Source: Pseudanabaena sp. lw0831 (GTDB taxonomy: Bacteria; Cyanobacteriota; Cyanobacteriia; Pseudanabaenales; Pseudanabaenaceae). Taken from it: a DNA stretch of 63,415 nt. The notes beneath the pieces were generated by a model. The model ran no database searches. It had not been told where the DNA came from and worked only from the letters and a program-made list of their open reading frames with translations. Below, in pieces: positions 1 to 7,967 of the stretch (position 1 is the stretch's first letter; every line of letters starts with the position of its first letter). The position numbers were made by a program, and so were the translations under genes. The stretch spans positions 1 through 63,415 of the forward strand of contig NZ_BBJB01000112.1 of assembly GCF_016584665.1 (NCBI RefSeq), given 5' to 3'.

Positions 1-107
1 GCTTCTTTGGGTTTTGGTTTTAATTGTGACGATGTACTTATGAATTGCTGACATAATTTAAGTCTATCAGTCACTGATTATTTTGCGAAATTGGTCTACC
101 AAATTTT

Positions 108-2657
108 ATGAGTACAGGTCGGTTAATCGTCCAGTTAGGCATCGCCGCCTATATTTTATTTACCTTATTGCCCGATAGTAGTACGCAGATGGTGGCTTTC
201 CCTTGGGTTTTACTATGGCAAGTGGGATTGCTATGCTTTGCGATCGCGGGGTTGCTAAATCTATGGCGGCGCGAGAAACCATTTTATTTATTAGGTAGTG
301 GCTTTGACTGGGCGATCGGTGCTGGTTTGGTAACACTGGGTCTATCGACAATGTTTTCACGGTTCCCCAATCAGGGTATGTGGTATAGCCTGACTGCTTT
401 TGGCTATTTCATTTCGTTGTATGTAACTAATAATTTCTTGCATAGAGAATCACCTGAAATCTATCAAGGCTCCTCACAGGAGGGGAAAAGTCTTGAGTCA
501 AAAATTTTACCAATTTTGCGCTTTCAAGGCTTGTTAGGATTTTTGGTGATTCTTTTAAGCTTATTTTTGTGGATTGCTCAAACATGGCTGCCACAATTAA
601 ATAATTTTGCCAAGCTGAATCAATGGGGGTTAAATCTTAGTTACGATTTTTCGGATTTGCAATCTCGCAATTGGGCGCCGATGGGACATCAAAATTATGT
701 GGCGGGATTTCTGATGTTGGTTTTACCGCTTTTTGCAAGCTTGGCGATCGCCCAAAAGGGAATGTGGAGATCTCTATGGCTAACGGCGATCGGTTTAGGC
801 TTAATCGATTTGTACACTACCAGTTCGCGGGGCGGTTTTTTGGGACTGGGGGCAATCGTTTTGTATGGAATTATTGTGGCTTTATTGCGTGGCAGGGGGA
901 ATCGCTGGTTAGTTGTTTTCGGTAGCGGTGGCACGATCGCCTTATTAGCATTTTTAATTTCTACTAATAATCGCTTGCGATCGCTAATTTCAGGATTAAT
1001 TACTAGTTCTGCAAATCCTACTCAAGGATCGGGCGAATTGCTATTTAGGGCGATCGCGGCGGATGTGGGCTGGAGGATTGGCTTAGATCATTGGCTATTT
1101 GGGGCAGGAGCAGGCTCCGCGATTATGCTCTATCAACAATATCGTCCGCAATGGGCTGGACGTGAAGCCGAGCTTTTATTTCAGTTACATAGTACGCCCG
1201 TTCATCTTTGGGCAGAACTGGGGATCGGCGCAGTAATTACCTTTGTGTTTTTATTAGTGGCGATCGTTGCCCTATTTATCAAATTACATAAATCTCAAAC
1301 TTGGCAAGCTAATCCACAGGAACAGGCGATCGCCTATGGATTGTTTGGCAGTTTGATTGGTTATGGCATGTTAGCGATTACTGACTATCAGCTTGATGTT
1401 CCTGCGATTAGTGGCAGCTTGGTGATTGTATTTGCTTGTCTGGCTTATTTAGGACAAAGGCATACGGGCGAATTGATTAGCCTCGGTTATCAAAAACAGC
1501 CACGCCTATGGTTAGCAACAATTGCCACCGTTTATTTAGTAGCCGCGATCGCATGGCTTGTTCCTGTAAATATGGCTTGGCAGGCTTCAAGTGTGGGCTT
1601 TATCTATTTGTCAAGAGCAAGAGAAGATTTGGCGACATTAAAACAGGAAGCCTTACCTGAAGCGATCGCAGCGATCGATAAGTTCCAAGATCGGCTCAAA
1701 TTTGCTCATCAATTTGCACCTTGGGAACCTTACTATCCCTATCAATTTGGCTGGAATCTAGCAGATCTCGCGATTAACTATCCGAGTTTGCCGCAGTCGC
1801 AAGCATGGCAAAAAGATGGTTTGACATGGATTAAAACAGCGATCGCTACTAATCCCAATAACGAAGCAGGATACAACGCCGCCGCATGGTTAAGTCTCCG
1901 AGGCTCCTCGCCCAGTTCTGCTCAAGAAGCAGAGGCTTATTTTCGCCGTGGTTTAGAACTAGTTCCCAATAAGCGATCGCTCTCCTTCGGATTGGGATTG
2001 AGTTTATTACGTCAAGGTAAGACCAATGAAGCTGTCACTGCTATGACTACGGAAGTAATTAACGATCCTATTTTCATGGCTAGTCCAATTTGGAAAGATA
2101 CCCCTTTTCAGAGTCTTTACCCACAAGTATTAGCTAATCTGGAAAGTAGCTATCGTAATAATCCTAGTAAAGCGATAACTCTTGCTGCCTTAAGATGGTG
2201 GAATGGTAATCCTAATGCAGTGAATGAACTCAAGCAAACAGGCTATCCCACGGCAGTTTTACTCGCTAATGCGATCGCCAATGATGCTAAGACCTTGCAA
2301 TCAGTCAAGCAAAATCCCCAAACCCCTCTAGAAATGGTGATTTCGGCATGGCTAAATCCTAATTTGCGGGACAAGTTACTGGAACGCGCCTATGTATTTG
2401 CTACGAGTAGTTTACCCGATGAGCGTTCAGCAGCAATCATCAAAGCGATGAGCGATCGCATGGCGCAAGCTCCTAATTTTGATAGTTGGTTGCGTTTACC
2501 TTTGCCAGCCAATAGTCCTTTAGTGATTAACTATCGCAGAGCTAGACTGGGCTTTAGTGTAGTCAGTCGGCACTTAGATGGAGTAGTTCCTCTTGATTTT
2601 TTTAATGTTAGCGATCGGGCAGAGATATCTCTCTTTCTCAAAGATTTATTTTCTTGA
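108..2657 (+). CDS. O-antigen ligase (Wzy/WaaL-like) family membrane protein with C-terminal TPR-like region
   Basis: The 849-residue product has about ten hydrophobic segments in its first ~490 residues and a soluble C-terminal half with helical repeats resembling TPRs (for example EAYFRRGLELVPNK near residue 610). Members of this superfamily join or polymerise surface glycans at the outer face of the inner membrane. The large loop between late membrane segments (around residues 300-360, with GLDHWLFGAGAG and HSTPVHLWAELG) is the part that usually carries the active site in Wzy_C proteins, and TSSRGGFLGL near residue 240 fits the family. I cannot tell ligase from polymerase and the substrate is unknown. 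The ATG at 108 has no strong Shine-Dalgarno sequence. The gene stands alone, followed by the mcrB-tail copy. Confidence 0.75.
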   Translation: MSTGRLIVQLGIAAYILFTLLPDSSTQMVAFPWVLLWQVGLLCFAIAGLLNLWRREKPFYLLGSGFDWAIGAGLVTLGLSTMFSRFPNQGMWYSLTAFGYFISLYVTNNFLHRESPEIYQGSSQEGKSLESKILPILRFQGLLGFLVILLSLFLWIAQTWLPQLNNFAKLNQWGLNLSYDFSDLQSRNWAPMGHQNYVAGFLMLVLPLFASLAIAQKGMWRSLWLTAIGLGLIDLYTTSSRGGFLGLGAIVLYGIIVALLRGRGNRWLVVFGSGGTIALLAFLISTNNRLRSLISGLITSSANPTQGSGELLFRAIAADVGWRIGLDHWLFGAGAGSAIMLYQQYRPQWAGREAELLFQLHSTPVHLWAELGIGAVITFVFLLVAIVALFIKLHKSQTWQANPQEQAIAYGLFGSLIGYGMLAITDYQLDVPAISGSLVIVFACLAYLGQRHTGELISLGYQKQPRLWLATIATVYLVAAIAWLVPVNMAWQASSVGFIYLSRAREDLATLKQEALPEAIAAIDKFQDRLKFAHQFAPWEPYYPYQFGWNLADLAINYPSLPQSQAWQKDGLTWIKTAIATNPNNEAGYNAAAWLSLRGSSPSSAQEAEAYFRRGLELVPNKRSLSFGLGLSLLRQGKTNEAVTAMTTEVINDPIFMASPIWKDTPFQSLYPQVLANLESSYRNNPSKAITLAALRWWNGNPNAVNELKQTGYPTAVLLANAIANDAKTLQSVKQNPQTPLEMVISAWLNPNLRDKLLERAYVFATSSLPDERSAAIIKAMSDRMAQAPNFDSWLRLPLPANSPLVINYRRARLGFSVVSRHLDGVVPLDFFNVSDRAEISLFLKDLFS

Positions 2658-2689
2658 CTCATTAGGAAAAGCAATCTCATCAGATTTGA

Positions 2690-2830
2690 TGCGAAATAGA
2701 ATTACAAGACGAAGATTTTAAAAATGCACTGTTGAAAATTGATTGATTGACGATCGCTGGTTATGTCAGATTGCGATCTCGATCGCTCATAGGATTGCAA
2801 AGTAAGATATATGGCAATATAGGGAAATGA
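2690..2830 (+). pseudogene. Remnant of an mcrB 3' end (direct repeat copy A)
   Basis: About 140 bp match the 3' end of the mcrB gene further along (7630-7770), both in the coding tail and in the noncoding sequence beyond it. From 2693 the remnant reads E-I-E-L-Q-D-E-D-F-K-N-A-L-L-K-I-D-stop, against a McrB C-terminus that ends LQGDDFKNALLKIA. The shared noncoding part ends with ATATATGGCAATATAGGG in both copies. By eye, identity is roughly 80 percent. The remnant lies 87 bp upstream of mcrC, where the 3' end of mcrB would be expected in a normal mcrB-mcrC operon. Confidence 0.85.
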
Positions 2831-2916
2831 TAGATCGCAAAGTTTTTAGATGGTTTACAGATATTTCAACTATTTAATATTAGGCTGTATTACAGAAACA
2901 CTCAGTCAGAAAATTT

Positions 2917-4209
2917 GTGAAATTAGCATTGTTTGAATATGAGTTAAGCTGTGGCTTTGATTGGACAGATCAAGATCAAGAGGCGATCGCCTATTTAGAG
3001 ACAGTAATCGGAGATTGCCCACTGGAAACTGTTATCCACAATGGCAAACGTGAGCTAAAAGCGAGGCAATATGTGGGCGTGTTTCGTTTAGGCGATCGCA
3101 CAGTACAAGTTTTGCCAAAAATGTATCGATCAACCAATCCTGAAGAGCAAAATCAGGAAGCTGTGCAAAATTTGCTGTATATGCTGGAATATACCAACCA
3201 GTTAAGTGTCAAGCAATATTCATTGGCTTCTCTATCACAACAAGATCTAGATTGGTTTGAGGTTTTGACAAGATTATTCGCGATTAATCTTTTGGAGGAG
3301 TGGCAAAGAGGGGCTTTTCGGAATTATCAATCAGTGAGCGATACTTTGCCTGTATTAAAGGGGAAATGGAACTTAACCGAACAGTTGCGCCGTCCTGAAC
3401 GCAAGCATTTATTCTCGGTCACATTTGATGAATTTACGGCGGACAATCAACTCAATCGAGTCTTGCGTTATGTGGTAGAGCGGCTATATCAGTTAACCCG
3501 CAATTTCCATAATCGGCAGATGTTGCATGAGTTGCAGCAATGGATGGAAGAGGTGACTTTGTTGTCAAAGGTAAATATTGAGGATTTGCGGCTAATCCCG
3601 ATTACGCGCTTAAACCAACGCTATGAAACACTTTTAAATCTAGCACGTTTATTTTTAGAGAATGAAAGCATCCAGTTATCCAGTGGCAATTTCCATACTT
3701 TTGCTTTTGCTTTGGATATGAATAAGCTATTTGAGGAGTTTGTGATCAGCTTTATCGATCGCCATCGTCGTGAAATTTTGCCCACAGAGTTACAGGATTG
3801 TGAATTGCTGTCACAGTCAATGGGTGCGGTGCGCTATTTGGCTAAGACAAGTAATCAACTGCCAGTATTTCAACTGAAGCCAGATTTGGTGATGCGTCAA
3901 AAGGTCAGATTCCCTTTGATTATCGATACGAAATATAAGCGGCTAAAGGAAGGCGATCGCAAGTTGGGTGTTTCACAGGCAGATTTTTATCAAATGTATG
4001 CCTATGCTCAACGCTACGGTTGTCCGCATGTGTTGCTGATTTATCCACAAGTTGTAGGGATGTCGGAACTGGAAGCTGAGTTTGCGATCGAGGGCGGCAA
4101 GATTACGGCAGCTACGATCGATCTTTGTGGTGATTTGAGCAAGCAGGAGGAGCGTGATAAGCTAATTGAAAGATTAAAACGGCTTTTTGCGGATAGCCAA
4201 GGAGTGTGA
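2917..4209 (+). CDS. mcrC: McrC family modification-dependent restriction subunit
   Basis: The 430-residue protein matches McrC, the endonuclease partner of the McrB GTPase in restriction of DNA with modified cytosine. The N-terminal half has the family pattern ARQYVGVFRLGDRTVQVLPK (about residues 50-68). The C-terminal part has the PD-(D/E)xK nuclease core: KPDLVMRQ followed by LIIDTKYKRL (about residues 325-345). The start is GTG at 2917. It normally follows mcrB, but here mcrB lies 1.45 kb downstream and only a short mcrB tail remains upstream. The next orf begins one base after the stop, so the two are probably co-transcribed. Confidence 0.88.
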   Translation: MKLALFEYELSCGFDWTDQDQEAIAYLETVIGDCPLETVIHNGKRELKARQYVGVFRLGDRTVQVLPKMYRSTNPEEQNQEAVQNLLYMLEYTNQLSVKQYSLASLSQQDLDWFEVLTRLFAINLLEEWQRGAFRNYQSVSDTLPVLKGKWNLTEQLRRPERKHLFSVTFDEFTADNQLNRVLRYVVERLYQLTRNFHNRQMLHELQQWMEEVTLLSKVNIEDLRLIPITRLNQRYETLLNLARLFLENESIQLSSGNFHTFAFALDMNKLFEEFVISFIDRHRREILPTELQDCELLSQSMGAVRYLAKTSNQLPVFQLKPDLVMRQKVRFPLIIDTKYKRLKEGDRKLGVSQADFYQMYAYAQRYGCPHVLLIYPQVVGMSELEAEFAIEGGKITAATIDLCGDLSKQEERDKLIERLKRLFADSQGV

Positions 4210-4210
4210 A

Positions 4211-4837
4211 ATGGCAATATCAAAAGGCGATCGCCAAAGAGTTATTCAGTTAGTTGAGCAATTACCTGATGAGTCGCTTAGTGAGGTGATTGACTTATTA
4301 AATAATTTACTTAGGCAAACTAGGCAATCTCAACCCTTAATATCATCCAATTCTGAAGAGTTGTTATTACAAGTTATGGGTCGGCGACTTTTGCCAGATG
4401 ACCAAGCTAGGCTTGATTATTTGCGTGAACAAAATGAAAGTGGTGATATTACGGAAGCGGAGCATCAAGAGTTATTGGATTTTGTCTCTCGTGTAGAAAA
4501 TGAAGATGCTGAGAGGGTGGCGGCTATTTTGCAGCTAGCACAAAATCAAGTCGAGGTTGATGACTGGCAATATTTAGCAAAACGGAATCATCCTTGGCGA
4601 AAACAGTTATATGTTAAGGGTCAAAAACTGCTTGCTTCGACCGTTTGGCAAGACATGATAGCTAATGAAATGTCAGTTGAAGAGGCTGCTGAAAATTGGG
4701 ATTTGCCTTTAGATGCAATTAATGAGATTATTCGCTATTGTGAAAGTCATCAGGACTTGTTGAAATTAGAAGCCGATGAGGAGTACTACCATTTAGTAGA
4801 GAAAGGAGTTTCCTTTGAGTCTAAAGTTGCTGCTTGA
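4211..4837 (+). CDS. Conserved cyanobacterial protein with DUF433/antitoxin-like C-terminal half
   Basis: I do not recognise a named family for the whole protein (208 residues). I start it at ATG 4211, which has AAGGAG six bases upstream, rather than at the in-frame TTG at 4187 inside mcrC. The first half is helical and acidic (a stretch with LPDESLSEVIDLLNNLL). The second half contains WRKQLYVKGQKLLASTVW followed by SVEEAAENWDLPLDAI. This is the pattern of DUF433-type, HTH-like antitoxin domains that pair with PIN-like toxins. It starts one base after the mcrC stop, so it belongs to the mcrC transcript. It may regulate this locus, or be an antitoxin without its toxin. Function unproven. Confidence 0.55.
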   Translation: MAISKGDRQRVIQLVEQLPDESLSEVIDLLNNLLRQTRQSQPLISSNSEELLLQVMGRRLLPDDQARLDYLREQNESGDITEAEHQELLDFVSRVENEDAERVAAILQLAQNQVEVDDWQYLAKRNHPWRKQLYVKGQKLLASTVWQDMIANEMSVEEAAENWDLPLDAINEIIRYCESHQDLLKLEADEEYYHLVEKGVSFESKVAA

Positions 4838-4874
4838 TGAAGGTTCTCAGGCAAAATATTTATAAAAATAGTCA

Positions 4875-5276
4875 TCACCAAATTAATGGAATACCAACAA
4901 GAGGCATTCGATGATCTCGGCTAATGAGGGGTAAACCAAGATGGGAAGCTGTAGCAGCTATGACTCTATCAGGCAAATCAGGAACTGCCTGTTTGGGGAT
5001 TTTCGCTAAAGCATCAACTACTTCAGATGTTAAATCAAATAGAACTAATCCAGTATCGCCGACTGCTAGAACCTCATCTAATTGTTTTTTGAAGTCGCCA
5101 GAAATACGTGCTTTTTCTTGCAGATAGACAATTTCAACTAGACAAATTGTTGGAATGTAAATCACAATCTCGCCGCGATCGCACTGTTCAAAAACTTCGC
5201 TAGCCACAGTACTCAATTTTGGGTTGTCTTCTAAATACCAAATTAAGGCATGGGTATCAGTTACTGCATTGCTCAT
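4875..5276 (-). CDS. PIN-domain ribonuclease toxin (VapC family)
   Basis: The 133-residue protein has the acidic residues of a PIN ribonuclease: TDTHALIWYLE at the N-terminus, an E in CLVEIVYL near residue 45, DLPDRVIAATA near residue 100 and ISRDHRM near 118. VapC toxins cleave structured RNA, usually tRNA, when freed from their antitoxin. The start is the ATG at 5276, not the TTG one codon upstream, because that ATG overlaps the antitoxin stop as TGATG, a typical translational coupling. The pair is inserted on the opposite strand between mcrC-orf and mcrB. Confidence 0.85.
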   Translation of the reverse strand: MSNAVTDTHALIWYLEDNPKLSTVASEVFEQCDRGEIVIYIPTICLVEIVYLQEKARISGDFKKQLDEVLAVGDTGLVLFDLTSEVVDALAKIPKQAVPDLPDRVIAATASHLGLPLISRDHRMPLVGIPLIW

Positions 5277-5509
5277 CAAATACTCTTACGGGGAAAGTTT
5301 GCCGACATTTCTTTTCTGACATTGGCAATGTCTTCATCGCTAATGTTAGCGCCACGCCACAAACCACGCAAAGATCTACGAGGCTTAGGTTTTATATTCA
5401 GTTCACGCTTAATTTCGGGGGTTACTTTTTCGATTAAGTTAATTTTATCCACAAGTGAAAGTTGCTTGGCTAGTTCTAAGACTTGCTCTAGGGTGACAAC
5501 TTGAGTCAT
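5276..5509 (-). CDS. Antitoxin partner of the PIN toxin
   Basis: This 77-residue protein starts at ATG 5509 and its stop overlaps the toxin start. The N-terminal half (VTLEQVLELAKQLSLVDKIN) is the helical segment seen in small cyanobacterial VapB-like antitoxins. The basic, Pro-containing C-terminal half (KPKPRRSLRGLWRG then ISDEDI) would be the toxin-wrapping part. The family is inferred from length, order and partner rather than from a strong motif. Confidence 0.72.
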   Translation of the reverse strand: MTQVVTLEQVLELAKQLSLVDKINLIEKVTPEIKRELNIKPKPRRSLRGLWRGANISDEDIANVRKEMSANFPRKSI

Positions 5510-5659
5510 AAATTTAGACTTTTTGTAAGCTCTGATTTGTATGCTTTGATTTTACTCTAACAAGATCGATATGAGTTGTCATCGTATAGAGGTGAGATTC
5601 TAAAGAGCATGATAAGCTAGTAAAGCGTTTGGGGATACTTTTGTATATCATTAAAATTT

Positions 5660-7690
5660 ATGAGTTCTAGTCAAGATTGGCGGGTTGTGCTTCAGGAATG
5701 GTTGAAGAAAAACCCTAAAGTGATGCCTGATGACTTAAAAAAATTAAGAGAAGATTTTGTCAAAAGTTTTCCTATAGAAAAATTGTCGGAAATGACTCTC
5801 GATCAATATGCTGCGGGAAAGCATGATCCAAAAACTGATAGTACTTTTTGTCATTGGATTGAGTTTAGAACAAGGAGGTTGGGAAGTATTAGCGGTGGTA
5901 GTTCAGCCAAGTTTGGTATTGCTTGGAGTGCTAAATATAAAAAATGGGAATGGAATCAGGTACTTCAAGCTGACAATGAAGAGTCAGCTTTTCAAAAAAT
6001 CAAAGATGGATTAATAGATCTCATTAGTGCGGCTGAATTAAAACAATTCGATGATTTGGATAAAATTGGAGATAAAGGATTAGGAAAGAACAGAAACTCA
6101 GTTCGGGCTAAACCTCTTTCTTTATATTTCCCAGATGATTTTTTGCCTGTTTCTAATCCAACCCATTTAGATAATTTTCTAAAATATTTTAATCAAATAC
6201 CTAAAGATGGTCTACACGCAAAGAATAGTCAGCTTTTAGAGTTTTTAAGAAGCCAGAAAGAATTTCATGATTTTGATACAGTGCAAATGATGTATTTTTT
6301 GTATCACTTATCGCCACAAGGAGAACAAGAGATTTCTGACGTTGATATAGAATTAGAATCTAAAACAGTGAACTTATTAAATTTGAAAACAATTCAGAAC
6401 TTGCTCAAAATTTCTCAAACGACTAAAAATGTGATTCTTTATGGATCGCCAGGTACAGGTAAAACCTATACAGTTAGCCAATTTGCGAAATTGTTTTTGT
6501 CAAAGCAATTACAATCTCCCATAACTCCCGAACAACGAAGACAAGATTCAGTAAAAGGTTTGACATGGCATGAAGCGATCGCATTTGCAATGTATGTCAA
6601 TTATAAAAAAGGTAAATTATTCAAAGTTACTGAACTAGTCAAGGATAATTTGATCGATACTTTTTGGAAGACAACTAAGACTCAGAAATTGAGTAATATG
6701 ATTCATGCAATGCTGCAAATACATACAGATGTTTCTGTTGAGACAGTAAAATATGGAATTTCAAAAAGGCAGCTTCCATATTTATTTGAGAAGACAAAAG
6801 ATGGAGATTGGTTTTTAACTGATTTGGGTAGAGAGTATGTTGAAGAAAATTTATCTGAACAACTCCAAAGCCTCAAGGAATCTACAGAAATTGTTGCAGA
6901 CATATCAAAATATTTAAGATTTGTTACCTTTCACCAATCCTTTGCTTATGAAGAATTTGTAGAAGGAATTAAACCCTTAACTAATGAATTAAATGAAGTT
7001 AGTTATAAAGTAGTTGATGGGGTATTTAAACAAATTTGTAGACAGGCAGAATTAGATCCAGACAACAAATATTTGATTATTATTGATGAAATCAACAGAG
7101 CAAATATTGCTAAAGTTTTTGGTGAATTGATTACACTGATTGAAGATGACAAAAGGATTGGAGAGCGTAACGAATTAAAAGTTACCTTGCCTTACTCCCA
7201 AGAAGAATTTGGCGTACCGAAAAATCTTTATATCTTAGGAACAATGAATACAAGCGATCGCTCGATCGCACTGCTAGACATCGCCCTCCGCCGCAGATTC
7301 ACATTTATTGAACTCAAACCCGATCCCGAACTGCTCAAAGAGATCGTTATTGATGGCATACATTGCGATCGCCTACTCACCCAACTCAACAAACGCATCA
7401 CCCTCCTCATTGGACGCGATTACCAAATCGGGCATAGCTATTTCTTGAATATTGAAAACATTGAAGACCTCCGCTTCACTTGGTATCATCGCATCATTCC
7501 CCTACTGCAAGAATACTTCTATCACGACAGCAAAAGACTAAACGCTGTAATTGGTAACGAATTTATGCAGCCGATAGATATTAGCGATATTCCCGATACA
7601 CTAAGAGACTTTCGGGGAATAGAAACTCAATATGAAATTGCAGACTTGCAAGGAGATGATTTTAAAAATGCACTGTTGAAAATTGCTTGA
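5660..7690 (+). CDS. mcrB: McrB-type AAA+ GTPase of a modification-dependent restriction system
   Basis: The 676-residue protein has the McrB motor core: Walker A GSPGTGKT near residue 263, Walker B LIIIDEINRAN near 474 and the GTMNTSDRSIALLDIALRRR segment near 526 with the MNTxDRS sensor and arginine finger. Residues 1-230 form an N-terminal domain probably used for DNA recognition. An insertion of about 120 residues (GLTWHEAIAFA to LTDLGREYVEE, about 300-400) lies between Walker A and Walker B and looks like a winged helix. The partner nuclease is McrC. The order here is mcrC before mcrB, and a copy of this gene's tail lies upstream of mcrC. The N-terminal two thirds is A+T-rich, and codon use becomes HIP1-rich after about 7240. 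Confidence 0.88.
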   Translation: MSSSQDWRVVLQEWLKKNPKVMPDDLKKLREDFVKSFPIEKLSEMTLDQYAAGKHDPKTDSTFCHWIEFRTRRLGSISGGSSAKFGIAWSAKYKKWEWNQVLQADNEESAFQKIKDGLIDLISAAELKQFDDLDKIGDKGLGKNRNSVRAKPLSLYFPDDFLPVSNPTHLDNFLKYFNQIPKDGLHAKNSQLLEFLRSQKEFHDFDTVQMMYFLYHLSPQGEQEISDVDIELESKTVNLLNLKTIQNLLKISQTTKNVILYGSPGTGKTYTVSQFAKLFLSKQLQSPITPEQRRQDSVKGLTWHEAIAFAMYVNYKKGKLFKVTELVKDNLIDTFWKTTKTQKLSNMIHAMLQIHTDVSVETVKYGISKRQLPYLFEKTKDGDWFLTDLGREYVEENLSEQLQSLKESTEIVADISKYLRFVTFHQSFAYEEFVEGIKPLTNELNEVSYKVVDGVFKQICRQAELDPDNKYLIIIDEINRANIAKVFGELITLIEDDKRIGERNELKVTLPYSQEEFGVPKNLYILGTMNTSDRSIALLDIALRRRFTFIELKPDPELLKEIVIDGIHCDRLLTQLNKRITLLIGRDYQIGHSYFLNIENIEDLRFTWYHRIIPLLQEYFYHDSKRLNAVIGNEFMQPIDISDIPDTLRDFRGIETQYEIADLQGDDFKNALLKIA

Positions 7691-7770
7691 TAGGCGATCG
7701 CGGTTTATGGCAGATTGCGATCGCGATCGCCTATAGGACTGAAAAGGACGATATATGGCAATATAGGGAT
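7630..7770 (+). repeat. mcrB 3' end, direct repeat copy B
   Basis: This is the last ~19 codons of mcrB plus ~80 bp of following noncoding DNA. It is repeated in the same orientation at 2690-2830, so that mcrC, the small orf, the toxin pair and mcrB all lie between the two copies. Confidence 0.85.
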
Positions 7771-7828
7771 TAGAACCCATTTAAGAATTACAAGACACGT
7801 CAAAATCTCGTTTAAAGCTCTAGGTGTC

Positions 7829-7899
7829 TAGCCCCCTAAATCCCCCAATTCTGGGGGACTTAAATATGGTTCCCCCCAGAATTGGGGGGCTAGGGGGGC
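7829..7899. repeat. Palindromic C/G-run repeat between mcrB and recG
   Basis: Arms of the type CTAGCCCCCTAAATCCCCC and its complement flank a central ATATGG. The inner part CCCCCAATTCTGGGGG is itself palindromic and appears again inverted. This matches the dispersed CCCCC-TAA-CCCCC palindromes common in cyanobacterial genomes. The rest of the gap to recG shows nothing recognisable. Confidence 0.75.
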
Positions 7900-7967
7900 A
7901 AAAACTTCGATTATTAAATGGGTTCTTAACGACAATCAGCATAAAACCATTGCTTGACATCTAACTT

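Noticed and set aside
1-107. Upstream gene fragment
   Set aside because: No open frame with coding character; treated as noncoding.
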